Assembly (NCBI RefSeq): GCF_021347895.1
Contig: NC_067113.1
Coordinates: forward strand, 44,183,474 to 44,247,473
Direction: 5' to 3'
Origin: Acanthochromis polyacanthus
Lineage: Eukaryota; Chordata; Actinopteri; Pomacentridae
Length of the DNA stretch: 64,000 bases
The notes under the pieces were generated by a model. The model was not told the DNA's origin. It made no database searches and worked only from the letters and a program-made list of their open reading frames with translations. Below, piece by piece: positions 21,460 through 33,211 of the stretch. Every line of letters starts with the position of its first letter. The first letter of the stretch is position 1. A program made the position numbers and the translations under genes.

Positions 21460-23134
21460 AATCCTACTTTATACTTTGATCTGAATGTACCTCCAATAGT
21501 TTCTCGAAAAGAAGACACAAGCAACAACCAAATTCTTTTAACTTTCAAATCATTTGAACACTGTAAACGACTTTATCTTCTATGTTTCAAAACCTAATAT
21601 TAGTCATTTCTTTCAACTTTTAAATGGTTTCAGCACCATGAACTAAATCCTATTATGTTAAAAGGCAAAAAGAAGGTAAAGGCAAAAAATAAAAAAGCTG
21701 GTATATGAGGTGAAGGGATGACGTTGCCTTCAGGTCAGACGGTACGCCATCCATCCTCCACTGATTCCAACCAGCACAACTCGTTCTCTGTTTAGTAGAC
21801 TGTGAGTTTTGATAATGCATAGCAGGAGTGAGCAGCCATTTCTGTAAAGTAACCTTTTTACTGCAGGTTTTCTACTTGTAACACTTGTGTGACTTGTGAA
21901 AATGTCGCAAATGAGCAATGGAGAAAATACTTTGTGTATTTTGTCAAATTTGGGTGAACCGGCCCTTTAAAAATGGGATTCTGGAGACACTATTGCCTTT
22001 TTAAAACTGCCACTTGCGGCTGAAATTACTTCAGATGAGCTGAAAATGTTTCCAGACAGCGAGAGCTCACCAAGCCACTGATAATGCATTGAAGAGCATC
22101 AAAAATGCATTGGTCTCAGTAGGAAAAATCAACCAGATCTCAATGCCACTAAAGCACAATCTCGCAGCGGCCCCAGCTCTCTGCAGAACCCTGGTAATAC
22201 CTTAGCTTTGAAGAGCCATAAATGTGAGCTGTATCACAAATCACACAGATCCCATAGTCTGCCTGTTATTTAGTTATTTATGCCTCGTGGAGGAATGGCT
22301 CTTGGTTCCTTCCGAGCGGCACTTATTAGTGTCACATATGGAAGATTTCTCCCCTCAGGTTGTCATGCCAATGTGGAAGCGCAGTATGAGTTTTTAAATA
22401 TGTTTGACTGGAAGGGAAACAGAGTGTGTGAAGGAATGTGCACGTGAGAATTTGTGTGTGTGTTCGAGTGTATTGGTTCGTGCATATTTCTGTCGCGAGC
22501 ATCGGTGCTTATTACGCGATTATTCCAGTCATGCCCCTGTGATTTACCCCTGCGAGCGCGTCCTCGTGTCCAGAAGTGTACAGTATGTGCGGATTCACAT
22601 ACAGTGTGCTTGATGTGTGATGCGTGTCTGCTCGCATGTGCCAGAACGTCTGTGCAGATTCCAGGGAATCTCTGCAGAGTGAGACAGGGAAATGGAGGGT
22701 TAAGCAGGAGAGGATGCCCAGACATGAAAGCCCGCCGTAATGGAGATAATAGGCTCTGGATCGATGAGCGGAGGCCAGTAAATTAATGGGCCCTCCTTGA
22801 CACAAAGTCCATTTGTTAGTTTTGAAGCGTTGTGACAGTTAATTACTGAGGGTTGGCTTCAGTAGACCACTCCACTTAGGCCGCCTCGGAGAAGAAAAAC
22901 ACTTCCTGGTGTGCTGGAAGACGGAGGACAGCTTCAGCTGCTGTTGTCGCAGGAGGGACTTTCTACCAGTGTGTAGGTTGTGTTTTTTCATGCTTGTGTG
23001 GTCATTCTATAGGTGTATCCAGGCAACCGGACTCTCAGTAATTTCTAAACTACTAATGTGGCAGATGAAAGACTTTGGAAGAAATTGCAACACTGAGAAC
23101 ACTTGGATTCATTTAGAAGATTTTCCCATATTTT
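21460..23134. other. Unassigned non-coding DNA
   Basis: Moderate GC with alternating pyrimidine/purine tracts. Overlapping open frames of about 100-120 codons at 22363-22805 occur on both strands and have no domain features. A conserved non-coding element is possible but cannot be judged from one sequence. Confidence 0.35.
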
Positions 23135-23279
23135 TACTCCGCCAAGGAGGTGGAGCCTCGGCAGAATTATGTGACACTCAGCGTTGGTTTGTCTGTCTGT
23201 TTGTCTGTTAGCAACATTATTCAAAAACGGACTAAGAGATTTGGATGAAATTTTCAGGGAAGGTCAAAAATGACACAAG
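23135..23279 (+). repeat. CCAAGG-family repeat, 3'-truncated copy
   Basis: Begins tttactccgccaagg and runs through 'ggacta.gagatttggatgaaattttcagggaaggtc' to 'aaatgacacaag', matching the right part of the 31.3-kb copy in reverse. It stops where the LTR-related block begins. Confidence 0.7.
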
Positions 23280-23663
23280 AACCGCAGACGAGACACAATG
23301 GCGAAGCAGGCCGGGGCTGCCGACGTGCGCCTGAGACGGGCGGCTGCAGGAATGCAGCGGGGCTGCAGAAGCCGAAGCAGGGCTGAAGGGGGAAAGTTTG
23401 TGAAACCAGCCGGGTAGGACAGAGCAGGCGGGGGGTCCGGCGTTGTAGCTGACCAGAGCGCAGTGGGTGGGTGGCGGAGAACCAGCAGAAGCAATGACCC
23501 AGCGCAGACTGGTGGGGCGAGTCAGGCTTTAACTGCCACTGATTGCTGATCAGCTCCAGCTGGAGCAAATGCTCTGATGAGCAGCAGCCAGAGGTGCAGC
23601 ACAGAGGGGGGCGGAGCCGAGAGACAGCAGGGGGCAAGAGAGAGAGCAAGGGAGAGACGGCAG

Positions 23664-23705
<42 letters not shown>

Positions 23706-23800
23706 AGAAAAGATAAGGAAGCAAGAAGTAAGGAGAAAAGGAGAGAGAGAGAAGAGAGGAAAGAAGAAGACAGGCAGGGGACCATGGCCTGACTGTGACA
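23280..23800 (-). repeat. LTR-related block, diverged relative of 21.0-21.5 kb
   Basis: From about 23566 to 23800 it parallels 21235-21455: gcaaatgctctgatgagcag, 'agaggtgcagcacagagggggg', 'gagccgagagaca.cagggg', then an expanded GA tract, 'gataaggaagcaa' and the terminus gactgtgaca. The left part (23280-23560) is GC-rich, with no match to the first LTR's left half and no AATAAA. The long minus-strand open frames over the CT-rich strand are low-complexity artefacts. Confidence 0.55.
23667..23697 (+). repeat. (GA)n microsatellite
   Basis: About 15 uninterrupted GA units followed by a G-run, inside the LTR-related block. The copy at 21.3 kb has only a few units, so the tract expanded after the copies separated. 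Confidence 0.9.
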
Positions 23801-25714
23801 AATTGTAACCATAATTGTTAGGAGATGAAGTTAATCTGCAACTTTGTCTTTACCTTTAAGACAGTTGGTCTTTCTAATACACAGTTGTAACCTTGTTGAT
23901 AGAGAAATCCTGTTAAAATGCTCCATTTACTCCAGTTAGCCAGAATGTATGAATTTCCACTTAGATCTACAATTTTAAAAAAAATAAATCCAAAAGCTTT
24001 GTTGAACTCACAGACAAAGGTTTGCTTTAAAAAACAAATGAGTTCTTCATAGGCAGGATTAAGAATGATCTCCATCTTTCTGTCAGACTTAGAATACATT
24101 AAGAAAAGAATTGTTGTTGTACTGTAAGTTAACTTACGGGACTGATACATCTTAAATCATGATCTTTCTTTTGTTCAGAAATGATGAACAGTAAGTTAAT
24201 TATACTTCGGCGTCTCTGTCTCAACTGAAAATTACATATTTAGTTGAGTACATTTGTCACTACTGATGGATTAGACACAATATTAGATATCTATAAAGTT
24301 AAAAGTTAATCATCTATTTAGCTGCCAGCCACACTGATGGAGGTTATGTCATTTATCTGCACCATCTTCACTGTGGTTGATTTAACTGTGTTCTGTTTTC
24401 TATAAAACAGAAACTGTACTTTTACATTTTGTGTACTATACGATGCAAGAAGTATGGGAAGTTATTTAAATAATTCTTATTACTGTCAATCCAAATGTCA
24501 GAGTGTTAAAGCTGCTCGACATCCATGTGTGCTCCTATAAGACAATAAAATCCAACTAGTCTTAAATGATGCATTCATCTCCACTCCCCTTTCTCTTAAA
24601 ACAATCACAGAGTAGTAATTTGTATTCTGGTTGAGAAACAGTTCCCCAAGAATTCCAATTAGTTTCAATTTTTTCATTGTGACTAAAGGCACAGAAAAAG
24701 GTTATCTCTGCCTTGGCATTCAGACCCCGTTTGTTTGTGTGTGGAGGGAGATTGGAGTAGTTACACTGTGACTTTCTGAACTTGGTTTCTCTGACTGGAG
24801 TTTCACAGTTGAGTCTGCACCAATAAAAGAAGAGAAATAAGTTTTTATTTCGATCTAAGATAATCGGCTAAGTTGGAGATCGAGGGCAATGAAGGATGAC
24901 TTTGTTTAAAACTCTGTTTTAAAGTCCCCATGAAGTCAAATTCAGTGTTTTTTAGACATACTAAGAGGCATGATTTCTCTAGAAAGAAGAAAATATGTTG
25001 ATAACCCTTCCTACACTCAAGGAGTATATTAATTTGGCGTCCAATGAACTCCATTTGCTCATCACATTGTCGCTTTCTCATATAAATTCTGTCCATTGCT
25101 GACTATGGAGCAGGGCCTGTTAACTAGCTAGCAGCCATGTGTTGCTGCTGCGTTTTTGGTTGTGTGAATTTCTGCAGTCTTTTCCCCTTTTGGGACTTTG
25201 GAAGTGGGGTTCTATGAGGTACTTACATTTAGTGAGTGTGTCTTTTTCTAAGCGCTGTGCTGCTGCGGACGGGGACAGCAGAATGGGCACAAAACTACTC
25301 TGTGATCTTGCACTCAGATTCTTTTCAAGCCCACCACACTCCATCGAGAAAAACAGCAATTTTGCGTTGCACAACACAGGAGTTGCCGCTCTGCTGTGTC
25401 AGTTGGTTAGTTTGTTTGTCCTAATGTGTAACCTTGACATGTTATTGCTTAACTTCAGATTATTATCACCGCCTATAAAAAAATAAACTCTCTGTGAGGT
25501 CATCTATAGGTTTCTTGAGGAGCATTTTTGAAGTCTAGAGTGGTGGCTCGGCAGTATCTGAGTCCACTTCATTCCTGGATAATCCAAAAAAAGGCACAGT
25601 AAAGCGCATGAATCGAGCAGAGACAGGCCATGCAAACTTTTCTAGGCCACTGACCAACACATCAGAATCAAACCATCACTAACGCAGAACTTTAAAACTT
25701 GATACTATTCTTTT
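23801..25714. other. Unassigned non-coding DNA
   Basis: No supported gene. An open frame at 25139-25486 starts with a Cys-rich MCCCCVFGCVNFC peptide, but no domain could be recognised. Confidence 0.35.
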
Positions 25715-26550
25715 TTAAAAATATTCTCTTTATTGAAAATCACACTGCAAATACGACATCGGCATTCACATCAATGAAATTACTACCGCAGGGTGATTCA
25801 TTTTTCAATTAAAACAATATACCTGTGGAACATACAGGAAAACACGGAACCTGAGGTGTTCATTCACTTTACTCAAAAAAGAAAAAGGGGGGGGGGGGGG
25901 TACTTTCCAAATATCAGTAAATTACATGTGAAAAAAAAGAAAAACTAAAACATACAATAAATAAATAAAAGGTAATAGGACAAAATCATGTAAAGGAGGG
26001 GCGCAATGAAGAGATGTATGTTTTCCATAGTTCCCAATTATCTTCAAATCTAGCTTTCTGTCGCCTTAAAGAAAAAGTAATTCTGTCCATTACATATATT
26101 TGTAAGTGATATCGTACAAGTGCTCTATGGATGGACTGCCTGGTCTGAGCCATTTCCTAGTAATTGCTTTCCTCGCTGCCACACTCAGTATCCCAAAAAG
26201 GTATTTAGTTTTCATATTAGTCAGTGATGAGTCTGAAATTCCAAAAAGAAGTTCATCCCAGCCAGAAAACATTTTTCACCCAAATATAGCTCTTAATTCT
26301 GTACAGATTTTTGCCAAAAATATGGTTATGACAGGACAAGCCCAAAACAGGTGAAAGTGATTGGCTTCTTTTGAGCCACATTTCCTCCAGCAATCAGAAG
26401 AGCCTGACTGATGAGATTTCTGAACTGGTGTAATAAAATATCTGCAAAGGCTCTTCCAAGCAAAAGTCCTTCCAGTTTATTTTAGGAATGTGGAAAAAGG
26501 TCTGCAACACACCCTCATTCAGGAGTGCAGGGAAGTCATTATGATGTGTG
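25715..26550 (-). mobile_element. L1-like LINE, ORF2 C-terminus and 3' end
   Basis: The minus strand encodes, in order, a Cys-rich segment (CWRKCGS, then HFHLFWACPV), then FGWKMF, then YLFGILSVAARKAITRKWL, then FEDNWELWKTYIS. This is the order of the C-terminal region of L1-clade ORF2 in fish. A 3' UTR follows with a C-run (plus-strand poly-G near 25890) and an AATAAA followed by an A-rich end near 25715. Reverse transcriptase and endonuclease domains are absent, so this is a 5'-truncated copy. A few frame breaks are present between the Cys-rich part and the rest. Confidence 0.7.
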
Positions 26551-26597
26551 ATGCAGACAGGAGCTGGCAAGCTGGCCTCCTCATCAATTGAAAGGTC

Positions 26598-26893
26598 TTA
26601 CATCTGTGGCATGATGAGATCCCATTCGCGGCAGCAATAGGACTCCACCTCTGTCGGCATTATTTCGCACTTGAAACAAGTACACCACCATTTATCAGTC
26701 ACCCGGTGTCTCACGGCTCCAGCTGTGGCTCCAACTTCAACTTGTTCCACTTCTCTGTTCACCCTCTCTCTCTCTCTGCCCGTTCTAACTCCATCTGGTG
26801 AATTTCGGCTTCAGTATATTCGGGTTCATGAAGATATCCGCTTGGCTGAATGCTGAAGTCAATATATTCATCGTCGCTGCCGTAGTCAGACAT
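26598..26893 (-). pseudogene. P2X7 C-tail-like zinc-cysteine ORF, one frameshift
   Basis: Minus-strand ATG at 26893 opens MSDYGSDDEY...IQPSGYL...EPEYTEAE, an acidic N-terminus often seen in fish predicted proteins. The frame runs into a stop at 26759, right in an (AG)n tract. The next frame continues to TAA at 26598 with WWCTCFKC, IMPTEVESYCCREWD and MPQM, matching the Cys-rich ballast-like tail of P2X7 receptors ('CxC..C..MPTE.E..CC.E'). The two frames differ by one AG unit, so a dinucleotide expansion explains the break. No channel domain is encoded. I infer a mobile-element-borne ORF. Confidence 0.6.
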
Positions 26894-27256
26894 GTTGTTG
26901 TTAACTTTACGAGCAGTAAACAAAGTGAAACCTGCGCGGCTGCCAGCTGGAGGCAGCGCGGAGTGATATGAAGGGAGAGAAAATAGTGCCAAGCGTTTAC
27001 GAGGTCTGACTTTTTCGTGGACAACGGTTTTGTAATGCAAATATATCACTCTTTCGAACACATATTGGTTTGAGAAGAAAACGCTTTATTTTCGTGACAC
27101 CAGCAAACTTGCCGGACTACCTTTGTCTGGACCAAAACCGGACCGGATCTCTGCTCACTGGACGCTGTCGGCAGTAAGTCTGTGTGAATGAACAACACTG
27201 CTGACGGGGATGCCATACAGATTCATGTCAAAAATCCTGAACTATCCCTTTAAAGA
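26598..27256 (-). mobile_element. Probable transposon part carrying the P2X7-tail-like ORF
   Basis: The right boundary reads on the minus strand TTTAAAGGGATAGTTC, a terminus shared by many teleost DNA transposons with TTAA-like targets. Between it and the ORF lies about 360 bp of GC-richer 5' leader. The opposite terminus is not found; the L1-like tail begins 50 bp beyond the ORF stop. Confidence 0.4.
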
Positions 27257-30200
27257 TGTTTTTGTTAGTGGAATGAGGTGACTGAAGAAAGTGATGTAGC
27301 AACTTGCTGACAGCAACACTGTAAAAAATACACTGAGTACCTTGTATAACCCAATTTCAAATAATCAAAACTAACACCTTATCCTTTGTTTAAGAAGAAA
27401 GGGGCTGGATTTCACACATTTTGAAGAACGGAAGATAGAGTTACATCTAAGCCATTTAAGGCTGAAAATAAAACCTAAATGTGTAACCTGGATGCACAGA
27501 GATGAGTTTCTAGGTATTTCATTAATGCAAGACTTTAAGGAATTTGCTACAAATTAAGATCTTAGTATATTAGATATATATTTTCTCCTTCTGGGTAGCT
27601 TACTCTGAAAGCACCTTTAAAAGTTTTTCTTCAAGATATCAAATTCTAGCCCTGGTTAAAGCCAAATTCTTTCATCAAGGCCATGCTAACAAGGTTATTG
27701 AGTTTCTGTGGTGAATTTTATTTCTTTGCCTCACATCACTCTGCCAGTACGCATGACACTTTAAGAAGAAAAAATATGATATCTTATTACAGTAAAACTC
27801 TCCAAATGTCAAACTAAAGTGAAAGACTGACTGAACTCGTGTCAGAGTGATCTTGGCAAATAGATGCTGTTACAGCCTCCTGCTCTGTACTCACTGAGGA
27901 TGAAAAAATCCCTGTGGAATGGAAAAAAAAAGGGAAGCAACCTGCTGGTAAAGCCTACAGAAACTGTTTCAGTGTAACAAGACGGTAACATGTGGCATTG
28001 CTGCTCCAAACAAACAGCGTTACTTGTGTTTTTGGTTCTCAGCTTTTTCAGATATTTGTGTTTCCTTCCCTGTTTGAATGGTTGCAGCAGTCATTTTATT
28101 TAGTCATGGAGAGACTCAAAACTTTCACACTCTCACTGTTCACTCTCAATAAATACACTCTATATTGTAGGATGTTTTACTCATAAGAAAATAAATCACT
28201 CTGTAAATCACTGTCTCCATTAACACTGAGAGGGAAAAAACCCCAAAACTAACTTAATATTCATGTGTGCAAATACCTCCATTATCCTTCTGTACATCTC
28301 TGTTCATTTAAGTTTCTTAAAAGAAATAGATCGTCTTTTTACGTGCGCAGTTCCATTACCTTACCGTAATGAAGAGATGAAACTGAAGCAGACCCAATTA
28401 AAAAATAATACACACATTAATTACATGTTAAAATCTGTTCCCTTTCCAAGACAGTCACAATTAAAATGTGTTTTTTGGTTTTGTTTTTAGATATATAAAA
28501 TTCATGAAAGACCTGAAAGAATCAGATGAAAAATTCAGAAGTCAGTCGACTCAGAAAATACACTGGCACCTATTTTGGCGATTGATTAATTAAGAAAAAA
28601 ACAAAATACATTGACAGATTTAAATCTGGAAAAAATGAACTAATCCACACCATTTACAGAGAGATGAAGTTGCTGTTTCTTCTGTTTTGACACGCTTCTT
28701 TGATGTCCTCTTATTGGTGTGCACATGTAGGAGGAAAAACAAAAGACAAACCAAATATGAACATCCCTGGATCCGATGTACGCAAACAATTCCACCACAC
28801 AGAGTAAATGGGAGCACCTAAAGGGAAAGAGATTTGTATCCATCCCCGAGCTTGAAGGAAATCCAACAAAATTCTATTTATTTTCTATTTATCGCCTATA
28901 ATAACAGACAACAGCCGATGTTTTGCCCGAAGCCATGAATGTGTGTGACTGAGAGATATTTACAGTGAGAAGGGGGAAGAAAAAGAGAGATCAAAATGTT
29001 TCTCTAACTACACAGTTTGAGCGGAAGCAAGAGAAAAATCTGAAGAGGGGAAGCTGAAGAGGGAGGAAATGAAAGAGATGCAAAGAGAAGAAGGAGAGAG
29101 AGTGAGAGAGATGCTGACAGAATTAAGGAGGGGAACTCCACTCATTATTCAGCAGGCCCTTCAGATCTCAAACACTGTCAAGCCTCCTCTGTGTTGAAAG
29201 AGGATATAACAGGAGAAAATACATTTGGGAAAAAGATCATCCCTGAATGCATTAGAAGAACCAGCCTGACCTCTTGCCAGTCAATTAAATGTCACTTCAC
29301 TCCGCACTGACAGCGCTGTAGAAGTGACAAAACTTATGCTGATGACACAATCCTGTCGTATGTGGAGGAAACTTATAAATAATGGGTCAGTTTTCATATT
29401 CGCCCTTTTGGATCGGTAGTAACAGTCTGAAGTGCAAAAACCTGCTGAGGAGGTGTGTTTTCAATTCACTGGTGTAAATTTAAACAAATGATCCGTGTCC
29501 GATTATTTTCCCGCGCTACACTGTGAGTTTATTTCCATCAGGATGCCGCTTTTACCTCCTGACTCGGCACTAATACGTTTATAATGTCATTTATTCCATC
29601 ATTGTGTTTTTAAACAGTAATGTGCTCCTGTTTGCTGACATTAATCTGCTGACTGGGACACTTTTTTTTTGCAATAATTGACATTTTTGCTTCACTTTTT
29701 TTCCTTACCACTATGCATTGTTATGCCATTTTACCTACCGGGGGACATTAAAGACCTACTCTCCCTCGTTCAAAGTGGCACATAATGCCCAAGCTTAGGA
29801 AATTGATTTGCCTGTTCTTGCCATCACTAGCAGCTGCAGCAGCATCCAGGGATGATTGTGTGAATTCTGCCCCCGTTGAATGTCAGGAAGCTCTTTGAGA
29901 ATGCAGGCCTGCTGCTTGTTACTACCCTAAATATCTTGCTTGTGTATTCAATTCAGAATATTTGGCTTCAGGGTTGAAGGTAACGATTTACCAACTTCCT
30001 GGTTATCAGCAGCACATCGACCTCCTTTCTTCTTCCCGAGCTCTGCTTTCTCTCTGGCCGCTTATCACAGAACAACACCTGCAGTCCTGATGTTTGCAAA
30101 CCACTGGATGAGACTAATGGCAAGCTCACTCCTACGTCTGGCGTATCTGCTGGACTATATGGGCAAAATGTGTGGCAGCCTTGGGAATACTCCCCATTTT

Positions 30201-31345
30201 AAAAAGCTTTTAAGTATGATTTAGAGTGTGAGGAGGCCTTTGATATACAGCTGGGTGAAGAAACGATATGGACAGTTCACTAAGTAGGATTATGTTCAAT
30301 TTGTCATTTATTATTACAGGATAGCATTGCTTTTAAACCGACAATTCAGCAAGAAAGGATGTTTTACCTTGCTGATATGTTTCAACTTAACAAATACAAA
30401 CATTATGGCTACACCCTACAGCCTTATTAATTATGGAGATCAACCTGACTAATGGTCATCATTTGCCGTTTGCTTTGTGTTGGAAGACTGTGAGGCACTG
30501 GCAGCTATAAAACATGAAAACACCTTCAGTAGCAGTTAAATCAATTCTTGACTGGGGACTAATTTCACTTACATGATCCTGGTGTTGACATGGAACAGTT
30601 TGGTCCCTGCTGTGTCCTAAATCTGGATCCACCTCGGTACATTTACAAACTCCCAAATCTCATAAACAAACCGGCTGCTGTAGCCTCTGCCAGGGCTGTT
30701 TTCTGCCCTCAGATGAGTCCAGAAACTACTTTTATAGGACCGTTTAAGGTAAAATAATAAGTTAATGTCCGAGGCGCTGCAGCTCCAGTCTGTGAGTGGA
30801 ACGCTAGCGGGGAGCACCAGGGCTGTCAACACCAGGGAACACTTCCAGCCTAAACTGCATGAGGGCTGTGGAGCAGCAACTCTCCACTGACTGTACAGCA
30901 GTGAGTGATTTTACAAGGAGCAGCAGCGTGTGCAGGAGCAGCAGCACCATGGAGAGCTCCTCTCCTCAGAGTGCAAACACTTGCCTGCTGATCCATGGGC
31001 TGTCTCAGGACACTGACTCTCAAACAGCAGCAGGCAAACTTTTTTTCTACAGCGTCCCCGGCTTCCAGCGTTTCATACTTAGACACTGAATTATTATCCC
31101 GAGACAGGCGATGCACCAGGACAGTTTAGCAGAGCAAAAATGCTTTCTTTCACTGTTAAACACTGACCACCTGCTCTGGAATCTTGAAGCTATTGCGTGT
31201 CTAATAACTGCTGCAGGAACAGGAGAGCTTCACTCATTCAATCGAACCAACAACCTCTATCTTATGAGTATGCTTGTAGGCTGATATGATGCAACAGACA
31301 CCACAGAAATACAAACTGGAAATAAACATACATACAGCGCAAAAT
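27257..31345. other. Unassigned non-coding DNA
   Basis: About 4 kb without a recognised gene or transposon. 28960-29130 is purine-rich on the plus strand. 30600-31250 is more GC-rich and has a 76-codon open frame (30859-31089) with low-complexity Ser/Gln composition. I do not support it as a gene. Confidence 0.4.
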
Positions 31346-32011
31346 GCAGTACTCCGCCAAGGCTGTCCATTCCCCCATGTGGAATTAAAAGAAACGCAGC
31401 ATTTTTTCTTTTTTTCTTTAGAAATGCAGCATTTGTTTATCAGCTATTGATGATCAGAAATCACGGAAACATAGAATGTGACCATTTAATATAGATGTAC
31501 CTACAAACAAAATGCCCTTGCACTGAGCACAGGCGTGTGTCATGCATGTGTACGTTATTTACGGATACACAATTGCATGACCTAAATATATAGCGGGCAG
31601 TGGGAATTGATGGGGCTCAGAAACACCGCCACAATTTAACCAACTGTTGCTTGTATCATTTCTGACGGTTAAGGCCGCAGCAGTGGATTTGTAGTAGGAT
31701 CTTAATCATGTGATCGTCAGCAGGCAGCAGACGTAGTGTTCATTTGTTGTCATGGTTACAGTGACGCCGTGCCGCTATCTCGCAATGACACAGAAATCTT
31801 TAACAAATCCATAGATCCAAACTCTAAGCGGCATCACTGACAAAATCTAATCACTTGATCCTTGTGTCATTTCTGACCTTCCCTGAAAATTTCATCCAAA
31901 TCCGTTAGTCCATTGTTGAGTACTGTTGCGCACAGATGGAATAACAGACGGACATACAAAATATACACCGATTGTCACATAACTCTGCCATGTTCCTTGG
32001 CAAAGTACTGA
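31346..32011 (-). repeat. CCAAGG-family repeat, most complete copy
   Basis: The ends form an inverted repeat: left CAGTACTCCGCCAAGG, reverse complement of right CAGTACTTTGCCAAGG. The interior matches the copies at 3.5-4.1, 23.1 and 49.4 kb. It retains the uninterrupted site of the mariner insertion found in the 3.5-kb copy. No transposase frame is present, so if it is a DNA transposon it is non-autonomous. I see no clean target duplication. Confidence 0.75.
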
Positions 32012-32344
32012 TTGCAGACAAAGACTAAAGGGAATATTTCTTCAGTTGTATAATTTTAAGAAGAGCCATATTATAAAACTGCATATTTTACATGTGACAG
32101 GGATACAATTCAAAGCTGCATTTATTTATTTCACATCTAATTCACATTAGTATTGACATTTATATTGGAAATGCACGACTTACATTGGTATACTAAATAT
32201 GAAAAAAAAAAACACTGAAACTGAAAAATCAAAGTGATTAAGCTGCTCCCTTTAGCCTGCTCTCCTGTAGTGACTCATTTATCCATCTGCCTCTGTCTTT
32301 CCATTGATTAATGGCTCTTCTCTTATGGCACTTAGGCAGATTTT

Positions 32345-32440
32345 TTTCTCCTGACTTGATCCTTGCTCGTGTTGTATCTGCTCTCAGATGTACGTTGCTT
32401 TGGATAAAAGCTAAATGAAACAGTTGAATTGTAGAATCAA
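32345..32440 (+). repeat. Teleost 'cgctttggataaaag' repeat fragment
   Basis: Shares 'ttgctcgtgttgta', 'tacgt.gctttgga.aaaagc', 'taaatgaaa' and 'attgtagaat' with 59420-59510. The 'gctttggataaaagcgtctgctaaatg' module is a frequent teleost SINE/LINE tail; this copy lacks the 'gtctg' part. Confidence 0.6.
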
Positions 32441-33192
32441 TCTTACCTCATTATTTCCTCATAAACCTACAAATAAAGGCAAATTTGCATGTGATGGGGG
32501 GAAAAAAAACACATCGTACGTAATTCTTGCTTAATTGTCAGCAATTTATTCTCTGTGGTTTCTTTGGACCTGCAGGAGATAGACTCATGAGTGACCTTTA
32601 CAGAGTTCACACATGCTTAGAGGTCAAAACTTACAAAGGACCACCTAATTATTCCAACAGAGGAACAAGCTGACATTGATTGCAGACTCCCTGCAAATTC
32701 AGTCTTAATTGGTAATTTCCCCGACAGGCAGGATCCTCCTCCTCTTTTATTTCACTTTTATCTGTTGGCAAAGTGCTTAGTTTTTCCAGAGTGGAGCTAA
32801 TCAGAATGACGACAGACAGAGAATTGATTTTAGTTATGGCTTAGAATCTTTAAAATTTCAATACATCATCTTATATTCCCAAACTCATCCGATTCTGTTG
32901 AAATCAGTCGTTTTTTCAGCTCATGTTTGACAGACAGTTGGATGAGCATTTTTATAGAGAAAGTCCATCCATAACTCAGAGGAATTGACAGAAAAGCTGT
33001 GCCTTTAATGTCAATGTAGGCTTTTGTTTTTGTATTTCCTGAGACTTCACACACACACATTCATGTACACGCACACTCTTAGCCATTTGTTAAAGTGATT
33101 CATGAATACCAGTATTGGGAACTGATGACTCGTAGCAGTCCCGATGTCATCCGAGGATCCTCTTTTTCCTTATTCACAGCTTCACACACGCA

Positions 33193-33211
33193 AACACACA
33201 CACACACACAC
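33193..33211 (+). repeat. (CA)n microsatellite
   Basis: About nine CA units followed by three CCA units. Confidence 0.85.

Noticed and set aside
21117..21548. 143-codon minus-strand frame rich in Ser/Pro/Leu
   Set aside because: It lies on the CT-rich strand of a solo LTR; composition explains the openness.
22363..22805. Overlapping 97-120-codon frames on both strands
   Set aside because: No motif, no splice sites that join them, and opposite-strand overlap; at most a conserved non-coding element.
23254..23812. Overlapping minus-strand frames up to 156 codons
   Set aside because: GA/CT microsatellite and GC-rich LTR-related DNA; several frames are open at once, which is typical of low complexity.
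25139..25486. Cys-rich frame reminiscent of a THAP start
   Set aside because: Only the first cysteines fit; the rest of the domain is not found in any frame.
30859..31089. 76-codon frame in GC-richer DNA
   Set aside because: Low-complexity Ser/Gln composition from CAG-type triplets; no homology recognised.
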